DNA of 64,000 nucleotides from Algibacter amylolyticus. Its GTDB lineage: Bacteria > Bacteroidota > Bacteroidia > Flavobacteriales > Flavobacteriaceae. The stretch is taken from assembly GCF_014202225.1 (NCBI RefSeq), contig NZ_JACHGE010000001.1:973320-1037319 (forward strand), given 5' to 3'. A program made the position numbers and the translations under genes. Shown in pieces: positions 52,813 through 61,231 of the stretch (within the stretch, counting starts at the first letter, position 1; each line of letters begins with the position of its first letter). The notes beneath the pieces were generated by a model. It was not told the DNA's origin. It worked only from the letters and a program-made list of their open reading frames with translations, and searched no databases.

Positions 52813-53877
52813 TTATGCCACTACACCTTGGCAGCTACTACCAGCACCCGCAGTACAACCGTAGCAGTGTTGCGAAATTACAATGTTTCGTCCTTCTAAT
52901 AGTTCTTCGTTATATTCTGAAATGTGTTTGGCTTTACTATTTACAGGTAAGCCTAACATTTGATTAAAATCGCAATCGAATAAATAACCATCCCAACTTA
53001 TGGATAGGGTATTGGTGCACATAACGTTTTTTACTGCCGAAGGATTATAGGCTTCAACTAGTGAATACATGTAGTCTTCGTAGTTTTCTGAGGCTATTAA
53101 ATAGTCTAAAAAACGTGCAATTGGTAAATTGGTAATGGCAAAAAGATTGTGGAATCTAATATCGAAATCTTCTAATAATGCTTTTTTGAAATCTTTTTCC
53201 ATGGCAGCTTGGTCGCCCGGTAAAAAGGCCCCCGAAGGGTTATAAACTAAATCGAGTTTGAGTTTGCTGTCTGGCATACCATATCCAATGGCATTTAAAT
53301 CTTGTAAGGCTCTTATAGATTTATCGAAAACACCATCGCCACGCTGTTTATCTGTTTTTCCGCGAGTCCAGTGTGGCATAGAACTAACTACATGTACATT
53401 GTGCTTTTTAAAAAACTCTGGTAAATCGTAATATTTTTTGTTTGCACGAATAATTGTTAGGTTGGAACGGACAATAAAATCTGTAATGCCCGCTTTGGCT
53501 GCTTCTTCTACAAACCAACGGAAATCTGGATTCATTTCTGGGGCTCCACCTGTTAAATCTAAGGTGTGTGCACCTGTGTTTTTTATAACCTCTAAACACT
53601 CACGCATGGTATCGCGAGTCATGATTTCTTTACGGTCTGGACCTGCATCGACATGACAGTGATCGCAAACTTGATTACACATGTAGCCTACATTTATTTG
53701 CAGAATTTCTAGTTTTTTCGCTTTAAGCGGAAATTGGCTAGTCTCGGAAATTTTATCTTTAAAGGTTGGTAATTCTCCGTTTTTAAATATACCGTTGGAT
53801 AGAATATCCAACTGCCTGTTGCTATTTGCTAAGTCGCTTTCGCGTTTATGTAGGGATTGTGTTTTTACTTTTGTCAT
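52813..53877 (-). CDS. arsS: Arsenosugar biosynthesis radical SAM protein ArsS
   Basis: A 354-residue radical-SAM enzyme when started at Met (MTKVKTQSLHKRESDL) at 53877. A longer frame to 53946 runs into the family-B element, so I prefer the shorter start. The cluster motif is Cys67-x3-Cys71-x2-Cys74 (CNQVCDHC), and the C-terminus has a Cys-rich tail (QHCYGCTAGAGSSCQG). ArsS couples S-adenosylmethionine-derived 5'-deoxyadenosyl to dimethylarsenic, giving the precursor of arsenosugars. This is the diagnostic enzyme of the island. ArsM, which makes the methylated arsenic, is not in the window. Confidence 0.9.
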   Translation of the reverse strand: MTKVKTQSLHKRESDLANSNRQLDILSNGIFKNGELPTFKDKISETSQFPLKAKKLEILQINVGYMCNQVCDHCHVDAGPDRKEIMTRDTMRECLEVIKNTGAHTLDLTGGAPEMNPDFRWFVEEAAKAGITDFIVRSNLTIIRANKKYYDLPEFFKKHNVHVVSSMPHWTRGKTDKQRGDGVFDKSIRALQDLNAIGYGMPDSKLKLDLVYNPSGAFLPGDQAAMEKDFKKALLEDFDIRFHNLFAITNLPIARFLDYLIASENYEDYMYSLVEAYNPSAVKNVMCTNTLSISWDGYLFDCDFNQMLGLPVNSKAKHISEYNEELLEGRNIVISQHCYGCTAGAGSSCQGVVA

Positions 53878-53912
53878 GTTAATTTTTACTAAATATTTTA
53901 TGTTCATTTTGT

Positions 53913-53941
53913 CTTGATACAAAGCGAACCAAAAGATCAAG
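53913..53941 (+). repeat. Intergenic element family B, copy 2, with an outer inverted repeat
   Basis: CTTGAT and ATCAAG are the inverted ends of a 29-base unit that matches 17000-17030 on the other strand. A second outer pair (CCAAGGCG at 53943 and CGCCTTGG at 54050) and a perfect hairpin TCAATTC/GAATTGA (54061-54077) follow in the same 400-base gap. I see no gene in 53878-54281. The rest is this element and the family-A copy. Confidence 0.45.
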
Positions 53942-54188
53942 ACCAAGGCGAGGAATTTTTTTCTCGATTATTATCGATAAGAAAACCGGTTTGAAAACTC
54001 CGCGTCGAACTGCGTTCTCCTGTTCTCGGAGCTTTTAAAATCTATTCTGCGCCTTGGCAATCAATTCTGTGAATTGACTGGGGTGTTGACTATCTATTAT
54101 TTTTATGTCTCCAATTAATTTTTTTAAATTCTAACTATTGCAAATAAATAAATTACTGCTGGTTGATGACTGCCAAATGCGGATTAGT

Positions 54189-54271
54189 GCGCTAGGGATT
54201 GAACGGTTTGTTTGAGCTCCCCGACCAACGGAAGGGAGCGAGTAGTGAAAGCCCGACCCTTGTGGTAGCGC
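54189..54271 (+). repeat. Intergenic element family A, copy 5
   Basis: Starts GCGCTAGGGATTGAACGG and ends GGTAGCGC. The ends pair as GCGCTA with TAGCGC, a covariant of the GCGTTA/TAACGC pair in other copies. The CTCCC...GGGAG stem and AGTAGTGAAAGCCCGACCC are nearly identical to copy 3. It sits between the AhpD-like and ArsS genes. Confidence 0.8.
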
Positions 54272-54281
54272 TAAAAATAAT

Positions 54282-54617
54282 CTACCCGTCTAATTTGTTT
54301 ACTTTATTCATCATTTGAACACCATGTACTAAGGTTGCTCCACTTTTTATGGCTGCGCCTACGTGTATGGCCTCCATCATTTCTTCTTTGGTAACGCCGC
54401 GTTGCAGGCCGTCTTTGGTGTAAGCGTCTATGCAATACGGACATTGCTCGGTGTGGGCTACGGCTAATGCGATTAGCGATTTTTCGCGAGCGGTAAGTGC
54501 GCCGTCTTCGAAAACTTTACCGTAATATTCGAAAAATTTGTTTCCTAATTCTTCATTCCATTCGGTTATTTTTCCAAATTTCCTAAGGTCTGCTGGGTCG
54601 TAATATGTTTTGCTCAT
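54282..54617 (-). CDS. Arsenosugar-associated AhpD-like peroxidase/carboxymuconolactone decarboxylase protein
   Basis: A 111-residue all-helical protein with Cys59-Pro-Tyr-Cys62 (EQCPYCIDAY), the AhpD redox centre, and HVGAAIKSGATLVHG at the end. This short family (TIGR04169-like) is named for its association with ArsS. It is probably a thiol-dependent reductase or arsenic-binding partner. It is separated from ArsS by the family-A and family-B repeats, so they may be separate transcripts. Confidence 0.87.
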   Translation of the reverse strand: MSKTYYDPADLRKFGKITEWNEELGNKFFEYYGKVFEDGALTAREKSLIALAVAHTEQCPYCIDAYTKDGLQRGVTKEEMMEAIHVGAAIKSGATLVHGVQMMNKVNKLDG

Positions 54618-54747
54618 TAAATTTTTTTGCCTAAAGATAGAAATCTAATTTATTAAGTCGGAAGATTTAGGGTAACTTAACAAAAATCGCCAAAAAATAT
54701 AATTTATATTCTTTGGCGATTTTAATGATTTTGGTTTATTGAGGGGT

Positions 54748-55890
54748 TTACTCTTTTATTAGGCTTCGTGAAATTACTATTTTTTGAATTTCTGAAGTGC
54801 CTTCGTATATCTGTGTAATTTTAGCATCGCGCATAAGGCGTTCTACATGGTATTCTTTTACAAATCCGTTGCCTCCATGTATTTGTACGGCTTCTACGGT
54901 GTGTTCCATGGCGACTTTTGAGGCGTATAGTTTTGCCATGGCGCTAGATTTATCGTAATTAATACCTTGGTCTTTATCCCAAGCGGCTTTCATTACCATC
55001 ATGCGTGCCGCTTCAATATCGGTATACATGTCGGCTAATTTAAAGGCTATGGCTTGGTGGTTGCAAATTTCGGTGCCAAAAGCTTTACGCTCTTTAGAGT
55101 ATTTTAATGCTAACTCGTAGGCGCCAGAAGCAATGCCTAAGGCTTGTGCTGCTATACCAATTCGGCCTCCAGAAAGTGTTTTCATGGCGAAACGGAAACC
55201 TGAGCCGTTGGCACCAATTCTATTTTCTTTAGGCACTTTTACATCGTTAAATTGAAGGGTGTGGGTGTCGCTGCCGCGAATTCCTAACTTGTCCTCTTTC
55301 GGACCAATATCGAATCCTTTTGTACCTTTTTCTACTATAAAAGCGTTTATACCGTGGGAGCCTTTGTCTCTATCGGTTTGTGCAATAACCAAGTAAACAT
55401 CGGCACGACCACCGTTTGTTATCCAATTTTTTGTGCCATTTAATATATAATGATCGCCTTTATCGATAGCGGTTGTGCGTTGCGATGTGGCGTCGCTTCC
55501 TGCTTCGGGCTCGCTTAAACAAAAGGCACCAACAAACTCGCCGGTTGCTAATTTTGTTAAGTATTTTTGTTTTTGCTCTTCGTTTCCGTAGGCTTCTAAG
55601 CCGTAACAAACTAAAGAGTTATTTACAGAAACAATTACAGACGCCGAGGCGTCTATTTTAGATAATTCTTCCATAATAAGAACATACGATATAGCGTCCA
55701 TTCCGCTACCGCCGTATTTTGGATCTACCATAATACCTAGAAAGCCTAAATCGCCCATTTTTTTAACGAGTTCTTGAGGGAATTCCTGTTTGTTGTCGCG
55801 TTCTATAACTCCGGGTAGTAATTCTGTTTTTGCAAAATCGCGAGCTGCATCGCGAATCATTATATGTTCTTCTGAAAGACTAAAATCCAT
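54748..55890 (-). CDS. Acyl-CoA dehydrogenase
   Basis: A standard 380-residue flavoenzyme. FAD-contact segments FCLSEPEAGSDA and NGTKNWITNG are clear. The catalytic Glu follows in IYEGTSEIQK near the end. It dehydrogenates acyl-CoA at the alpha-beta position, in short-chain or branched-chain oxidation. It is not part of the arsenosugar group by function, and a 130-base gap separates them. I do not assign a chain length. Confidence 0.93.
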   Translation of the reverse strand: MDFSLSEEHIMIRDAARDFAKTELLPGVIERDNKQEFPQELVKKMGDLGFLGIMVDPKYGGSGMDAISYVLIMEELSKIDASASVIVSVNNSLVCYGLEAYGNEEQKQKYLTKLATGEFVGAFCLSEPEAGSDATSQRTTAIDKGDHYILNGTKNWITNGGRADVYLVIAQTDRDKGSHGINAFIVEKGTKGFDIGPKEDKLGIRGSDTHTLQFNDVKVPKENRIGANGSGFRFAMKTLSGGRIGIAAQALGIASGAYELALKYSKERKAFGTEICNHQAIAFKLADMYTDIEAARMMVMKAAWDKDQGINYDKSSAMAKLYASKVAMEHTVEAVQIHGGNGFVKEYHVERLMRDAKITQIYEGTSEIQKIVISRSLIKE

Positions 55891-56029
55891 ATTTCGTAAT
55901 TAAAGTGTTGTTTTTGTAAAAATTGTTTGTAAATATAGTTTTTTTATTATGAATACTTGAAAATTATTAACTCAATTTCGGCTGATTATTCTTTTATATA
56001 TTTATTTAAGATGATTATTTTTACCTTCT

Positions 56030-57088
56030 ATGATAAAGGATGAATATAATGTAATTGGTGTGATGTCTGGTACATCATTAGATGGTATAGACTTGGTTTA
56101 TGCTACTTTTAGTTATAATGATGGTTGGGATTTTAAAATTTTAAATGCTGAAACGGTAGCGTATTCATCGTATTGGTACACAGTATTGAAAGATTTAATT
56201 AGTAAGTCTTTAGACGAATTAAAAAATATTGATCTTGATTATACTGCGTATTTAGGCGTGGTTATACAAAACTTTATAACGAAACACCAAATAAGTACTA
56301 TTGATGCTGTTTGCTCGCATGGACATACAGCCTTACATCAGCCAGAACATAAATTAACCTATCAAATTGGTAATCTGCCTGTTCTAGCAGATATTTTAAA
56401 AGAAACTGTAGTTTGCGATTTTAGAGTACAAGATGTAGAGCTTGGAGGTCAAGGAGCACCTTTGGTACCCATTGGAGATCAATTATTATTCTCGCAATAC
56501 GATTACTGTTTAAATTTAGGTGGTTTTGCTAATATATCGATGGAGTTAGATGGTGCGCGTATTGCTTACGATGTTTGTCCGGTTAATATTGTGCTTAATA
56601 AATATGCCAAACAATTGGGTTTCGATTACGATGATGGTGGCCAAATAGCAGCTTCTGGAAGTGAATTGTTAGCCTTAGGGAACTTATTAAATGCTTTAGA
56701 ATTTTACAAAGCAAAACCACCAAAGTCTTTAGGTTTAGAGTGGGTTAATAAAAATATTTTCCCGCTTTTGGATGCTGCAAAGCTAGAGGAAAAGGATGTT
56801 TTAAAAACATTTTCCAATCATATTGCACATCAAATTGCTTGGGTGTTAAAAAAAGATTCTAAAGTTTTGGTTACCGGAGGCGGTGCTTATAATGATTACA
56901 TTATTTCTAAAATAAAGCTGAATAAACAAGTCGATATTATAATACCAGAACCAGAATTAGTAGAGTTTAAAGAAGCGCTTATTTTTGCATTTTTAGGCAT
57001 ACTAAAACTTAGAAATGAAGTGAATTGTTTAAACAGCGTTACTGGCGCTATGAAAAACCATAGTTCGGGCAAAATATTTCTTCCTTAA
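56030..57088 (+). CDS. anmK: Anhydro-N-acetylmuramic acid kinase
   Basis: A 352-residue ASKHA-fold kinase. The phosphate-binding loop GVMSGTSLDGIDL is diagnostic, followed by CSHGHTALHQP, GGFANIS and VTGGGAYND. It phosphorylates and opens anhydro-MurNAc during cell-wall recycling. No murQ or muramidase neighbour is present. It is slightly shorter than the E. coli enzyme (369). Confidence 0.92.
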   Translation: MIKDEYNVIGVMSGTSLDGIDLVYATFSYNDGWDFKILNAETVAYSSYWYTVLKDLISKSLDELKNIDLDYTAYLGVVIQNFITKHQISTIDAVCSHGHTALHQPEHKLTYQIGNLPVLADILKETVVCDFRVQDVELGGQGAPLVPIGDQLLFSQYDYCLNLGGFANISMELDGARIAYDVCPVNIVLNKYAKQLGFDYDDGGQIAASGSELLALGNLLNALEFYKAKPPKSLGLEWVNKNIFPLLDAAKLEEKDVLKTFSNHIAHQIAWVLKKDSKVLVTGGGAYNDYIISKIKLNKQVDIIIPEPELVEFKEALIFAFLGILKLRNEVNCLNSVTGAMKNHSSGKIFLP

Positions 57089-57127
57089 AAATAATACAAA
57101 ATTAATCTTAAAGGATTTTTAGTTTTT

Positions 57128-57135
57128 TATATTTG
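57128..57135 (+). promoter_or_regulatory. -7 box TATATTTG upstream of the amino-acid dehydrogenase
   Basis: A perfect TAnnTTTG box, about 110 bases before the start codon. No TTTG is seen at the expected -33 distance. Confidence 0.35.
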
Positions 57136-57246
57136 TTATATTATTTTTTTTAATCATTTTTTTATGAATCAATTATAGCTACTCTACATACAACTTCCGG
57201 TTCTAAACAAGAAAACTGTATATATGAATATGCTAAATAAAAATAA

Positions 57247-58473
57247 ATGAAAAAATTACTAAAAAAATACGAAAATAAATCACCAGAAATAATCTTTAAT
57301 TGGAAAGATTCTGAAACCGAAGCAGAAGGCTGGGTAGTTATAAACTCACTACGCGGTGGAGCAGCAGGTGGTGGAACACGAATGCGCAAAGGCCTAGATA
57401 TGAACGAGGTTTTATCTTTAGCAAAAACAATGGAAATCAAATTTACGGTTTCTGGTCCGGCTATTGGTGGCGCAAAATCGGGAATAAATTTTGATCCTAA
57501 CGACCCTAGAAAAAAAGGAGTTTTAGAGCGTTGGTATGCTGTTGTTTCGCCTTTACTTAAAAGTTATTACGGTACAGGTGGCGATTTAAACGTGGACGAA
57601 ATCCACGAAGTTATTCCTATTACCGAGGCAAGTGGGGTTTGGCATCCGCAAGAAGGTGTTTTTAATGGACATTTTAAACCAACTGAAGCTGATAAAATAA
57701 ATAGAATAGGGCAATTGCGCCAAGGCGTTATAAAAGTTATTGAAAACCCAATGTATTCACCTAGTGTAGCTAGAAAATATACTGTTGCTGATATGATTAC
57801 TGGTTTTGGTGTGGCTGTGGCAGTTAAACAATACTATAATGTTTACGGTGGATCAATAAAAGGAAAGCGAGCCGTAATTCAAGGTTTTGGTAATGTTGGA
57901 GCCGCAGCAGCATTTTATTTGTCGCAAATGGGTGCTAAAATTGTTGGAATTATAGATATTGCAGGCGGATTAATAAATGAAGAAGGTTTTACATTCGAGG
58001 AAATAAACGAATTGTTTTTAGCAAAAAAAGGAAACACTTTGGTTGCCAGTAATTTAATTCCTTTTGAGGAAATTAATAAAGAAATATGGTCGTTAAAAAC
58101 CGAAATATTCGCACCTTGTGCAGCGTCAAGACTTATCACAATTCATCAAATAGACGAAATGATAGATAGTGGATTAGAAGTTATATCTTGTGGCGCAAAT
58201 GTACCTTTTGCAGATAAAGAGATTTTCTTTGGACCTATTATGGAACACACCGATTATAAAGTGAGTTTAATTCCAGATTTTATTTCAAACTGTGGTATGG
58301 CAAGAGTTTTTGCCTATTTTATGGAGCGAAAAGTACAAATGACAGACGAGGCTATTTTTAACGATACATCAAACAGAATAAAAGAAGCAATACAAAAAGT
58401 TTATAATAGTAATACATCAAAAACGGAAATTAGTGCAACCGCATTTCAAATAGCACTAAATCAACTAATCTAA
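57247..58473 (+). CDS. Glu/Leu/Phe/Val dehydrogenase family protein
   Basis: A 408-residue amino-acid dehydrogenase. The catalytic Lys region GPAIGGAKSG and the Asp in GGDLNVDEI are present in the first half. A Rossmann fold with VIQGFGNVGAAAA follows. It deaminates a branched or acidic amino acid with NAD(P), or the reverse. Specificity is unclear, although the size and motifs suggest leucine/valine-type. It starts an apparent pair with the NhaD antiporter, 17 bases downstream. Confidence 0.86.
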   Translation: MKKLLKKYENKSPEIIFNWKDSETEAEGWVVINSLRGGAAGGGTRMRKGLDMNEVLSLAKTMEIKFTVSGPAIGGAKSGINFDPNDPRKKGVLERWYAVVSPLLKSYYGTGGDLNVDEIHEVIPITEASGVWHPQEGVFNGHFKPTEADKINRIGQLRQGVIKVIENPMYSPSVARKYTVADMITGFGVAVAVKQYYNVYGGSIKGKRAVIQGFGNVGAAAAFYLSQMGAKIVGIIDIAGGLINEEGFTFEEINELFLAKKGNTLVASNLIPFEEINKEIWSLKTEIFAPCAASRLITIHQIDEMIDSGLEVISCGANVPFADKEIFFGPIMEHTDYKVSLIPDFISNCGMARVFAYFMERKVQMTDEAIFNDTSNRIKEAIQKVYNSNTSKTEISATAFQIALNQLI

Positions 58474-58490
58474 TTAATTAACAGTAATAT

Positions 58491-59891
58491 ATGGAAGCAG
58501 CAATTATCTTAGTATTTGTTATGGGTTATTTAGCCATAACGTTAGAACATAGTATTAAAATCGACAAACTCATTCCGGCATTGGTCATGATGGCTATTTG
58601 TTGGGCATTAGTTGCTTTAGGAATCGATAGTTTTCCGCAGTGGTTCGATTCTGCAAACCATAACCTAATGGAAGGTTTTGGAAGTTTAGGTCACGATGAT
58701 AAAATGCATTTAATGGAAGAAACATTATTGCATCATTTAGGTAAAACTTCAGAGATTTTAGTCTTTCTTTTAGGAGCAATGACTATTGTAGAGATTATCG
58801 ATTATTTTGATGGTTTCTCAACTATTAAAGACTTCATAAAAACCAAGAAGAAAAGTAAAATACTTTGGATTTTTGCCATATTAGCCTTCATCTTATCAGC
58901 TATTATCGATAACCTTACGGCTACTATTGTATTAATTTCTATTCTACAAAAAATAGTAAAAGACAGAAGCGTTCGTATTTGGTATGCTGGATTAATTATA
59001 ATCGCAGCAAATGCAGGTGGTGCTTGGTCGCCAATAGGGGATGTAACTACAACTATGCTTTGGATTGGGAAAAAAGTAACCACTGGGCATTTAATTGGTT
59101 ATTTATTATTACCATCATTTTTATGTATGGCAGTACCAACATTTATCGCATCGTTTTTACCAGCGTTTAAGGGCGATTTAGATGTTGAAGAAGTTGTAGA
59201 AAAAAAGAAATCCAGATTTAGTGGCAGAATGCTATACTTAGGTTTAGGTGCTATTATTTTTGTTCCAATATTTAAAGTAATTACACATTTACCTCCTTAT
59301 GTTGGTATGATGTTATCATTAGGTGTTGTAGCTATTTTTGCAGAGATTTATAGTAGTTCTAAATTTAGTTTAACCGAGTTTGATTCAGAAGAAAGTGATG
59401 CGCACGCACACCATAGCCCTGTACACCATTCATTATCTAAAATCGAATTACCAAGTATATTATTCTTCTTAGGTATTTTAATGGCTGTAGCAGCGCTAGA
59501 GTCTTTAGGTATTCTATTCAATTTTGCAGGTTCATTGCAAGATTCTATGCCTATGTTAGGTACAGAGCTACACATGGAAGGTCATACAGGCGTATCAGAT
59601 TTAGTGGTTTTATTATTAGGTGTAGGTTCTGCAGTTATCGATAACGTGCCATTAGTAGCGGCAAGTTTAGGTATGTTCCATGAGCCAATAGATAATGAGT
59701 TATGGCACTTTATAGCCTACTCCGCAGGTACAGGAGGAAGTATGTTAATTATAGGTTCTGCAGCAGGTGTTGTTGCTATGGGAATGGAAAAAATTGATTT
59801 TTTCTGGTACTTAAAAAAGATAGCTTGGTTAGCATTTATTGGTTTTATAGTAGGTGCTGTAGCATTTATGTTTACTAGAACTTTATTTTAG
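58491..59891 (+). CDS. nhaD: Na+/H+ antiporter NhaD
   Basis: A 466-residue polytopic protein of the NhaD/IT superfamily. The conserved DNLTATIV and NAGGAWSPIGDVTTTMLW motifs appear in the middle. It exports Na+ in exchange for H+, which fits a marine bacterium. It is 17 bases behind the dehydrogenase gene. A cytoplasmic His-rich loop (HAHHSPVHHS) between helices may bind metal. The gap behind it holds a family-A repeat and the next promoter. Confidence 0.9.
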   Translation: MEAAIILVFVMGYLAITLEHSIKIDKLIPALVMMAICWALVALGIDSFPQWFDSANHNLMEGFGSLGHDDKMHLMEETLLHHLGKTSEILVFLLGAMTIVEIIDYFDGFSTIKDFIKTKKKSKILWIFAILAFILSAIIDNLTATIVLISILQKIVKDRSVRIWYAGLIIIAANAGGAWSPIGDVTTTMLWIGKKVTTGHLIGYLLLPSFLCMAVPTFIASFLPAFKGDLDVEEVVEKKKSRFSGRMLYLGLGAIIFVPIFKVITHLPPYVGMMLSLGVVAIFAEIYSSSKFSLTEFDSEESDAHAHHSPVHHSLSKIELPSILFFLGILMAVAALESLGILFNFAGSLQDSMPMLGTELHMEGHTGVSDLVVLLLGVGSAVIDNVPLVAASLGMFHEPIDNELWHFIAYSAGTGGSMLIIGSAAGVVAMGMEKIDFFWYLKKIAWLAFIGFIVGAVAFMFTRTLF

Positions 59892-59906
59892 AATAAAAAA
59901 TATTTG

Positions 59907-60025
59907 GGCGCTACCACAAGGGTCGGGCTTAGAGCCTGTCTTGAGCTAGGTCGAAAGGTTACAAGTCCTCGCACCTCACAAAAAAAAATGAGGTGCTGTG
60001 GGCTTTTCATTGCAATCCCTAGCGC
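59907..60025 (-). repeat. Intergenic element family A, copy 6
   Basis: Read on the minus strand it starts GCGCTAGGGATTG and ends GGTAGCGCCC, pairing as GCGCTA/TAGCGC. It shares AAAAGCCCACAG and GAGGACTTGTAA with copies 1 and 2 and has its own internal stem (GCACCTCA / TGAGGTGC). It fills most of the gap behind nhaD. Confidence 0.8.
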
Positions 60026-60081
60026 AAACCCAACAACTATTAAATAATTAGTAAAGTTTCATATTTAAAGTTTCTTTATAC

Positions 60082-60111
60082 TTTAATAGGAATTCAAACG
60101 TTATACATTTG
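60082..60111 (+). promoter_or_regulatory. Promoter of the exbB-exbD-tonB-folC operon
   Basis: TTTA at 60082-60085 and TACATTTG at 60104-60111 are spaced by 18 bases. The -7 box is perfect and the -33 box differs from TTTG in one base. The leader to the exbB start would be about 12 bases. Confidence 0.65.
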
Positions 60112-60128
60112 CAATAAATTAATATTAT

Positions 60129-60830
60129 ATGCTAAGTACATTATTACAAAATACTCAAGACGCTACAGAAGTTGTTACCGATGGCGAACCTGTTGAAAAA
60201 ACACTATCAATAATAGAATTAATAAGCAGTGGTGGTCTTGCAGGACAACTTATAATAGCCATTTTATTTCTATTGCTTATAGCTGCTATTTATATTTACT
60301 TCGAACGTATTTTTGCTATAAAAGCAGCGTCTCAAGTCGATTCTAATTTCATGAATCAAATTAAGGACCACGTTAGTAACGGTAAAATAGATTCAGCACA
60401 AATGCTATGTGCGCAACAAAACACCCCAGTATCTCGATTAATTGGTAAAGGTATTACTAGAATAGGTAAACCATTAGCCGATATTAATACAGCGCTTGAA
60501 AATGCGGGTCGTTTAGAAATTTACGGTCTAGAAAAAAACGTTAGTGTTTTAGCAACTATTTCTGGTGCAGCCCCAATGATTGGGTTTCTTGGTACCGTAG
60601 TAGGAATGATATTAGCCATATTCGAATTAGCCAATGCAGGAGGAACCATTCAAATGGATGTTCTTGCAAGTGGATTGTATACTGCAATGACAACAACTGT
60701 TGCTGGTTTAATAGTAGGTATTGTGGCTTATATGGCTTACAATCATCTAGTAGTTAAAACAGACAAAGTGGTATATCAAATGGAAGCTAATTCATTAGAG
60801 TTTTTAGATCACCTAAACGAACCTACATAG
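60129..60830 (+). CDS. exbB: MotA/TolQ/ExbB proton channel family protein
   Basis: A 233-residue inner-membrane protein with three membrane helices (about residues 35-60, 140-165 and 180-205) and the conserved GAAPMIGFLGTVVGM loop. With ExbD it forms a proton-driven motor for TonB. The short N-terminus before the first helix fits ExbB more than TolQ. It is two bases upstream of exbD. Confidence 0.9.
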   Translation: MLSTLLQNTQDATEVVTDGEPVEKTLSIIELISSGGLAGQLIIAILFLLLIAAIYIYFERIFAIKAASQVDSNFMNQIKDHVSNGKIDSAQMLCAQQNTPVSRLIGKGITRIGKPLADINTALENAGRLEIYGLEKNVSVLATISGAAPMIGFLGTVVGMILAIFELANAGGTIQMDVLASGLYTAMTTTVAGLIVGIVAYMAYNHLVVKTDKVVYQMEANSLEFLDHLNEPT

Positions 60831-60831
60831 T

Positions 60832-61221
60832 ATGAACTTTAGAGGAAGAAATAAGGTTACACCAGAATTCAATATGTCGTCCATGACGGATATTGTGTTT
60901 CTATTACTTATCTTTTTTATGATTGCTTCAACTTTAGTCACCACAAATGCTATCGATATTTTATTGCCAAAAGCAAGTGGTAAAACAGAAAACAAAAAAT
61001 CTGTTGCAGTGAGTATAAAAAAAGATTTAACCTATTATATAGACCAAAAACGTGTTGGCGAAAGTGTTTTAGAGAACGAGCTGTTAGCAGCTTTGTCATC
61101 TCAAGACCAACCAACAATTGTACTTAGAGCAGAGGAGTCTGTTCCTGTAAAAAACGTGGTTAAAGTAATGGATATTGCTAATAGAAATAAGTTTAAAGTT
61201 GTATTGGCAGTAAAACCATAA
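60832..61221 (+). CDS. exbD: Biopolymer transport protein ExbD
   Basis: A 129-residue protein with one N-terminal membrane helix that contains the proton-relaying Asp (SMTDIVFLLLIFFMIAST) and a periplasmic domain with VSIKKDLTYYID. It partners ExbB, whose gene ends two bases before. Length is normal (about 130-145). Confidence 0.92.
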   Translation: MNFRGRNKVTPEFNMSSMTDIVFLLLIFFMIASTLVTTNAIDILLPKASGKTENKKSVAVSIKKDLTYYIDQKRVGESVLENELLAALSSQDQPTIVLRAEESVPVKNVVKVMDIANRNKFKVVLAVKP

Positions 61222-61231
61222 ATAAAATAGA

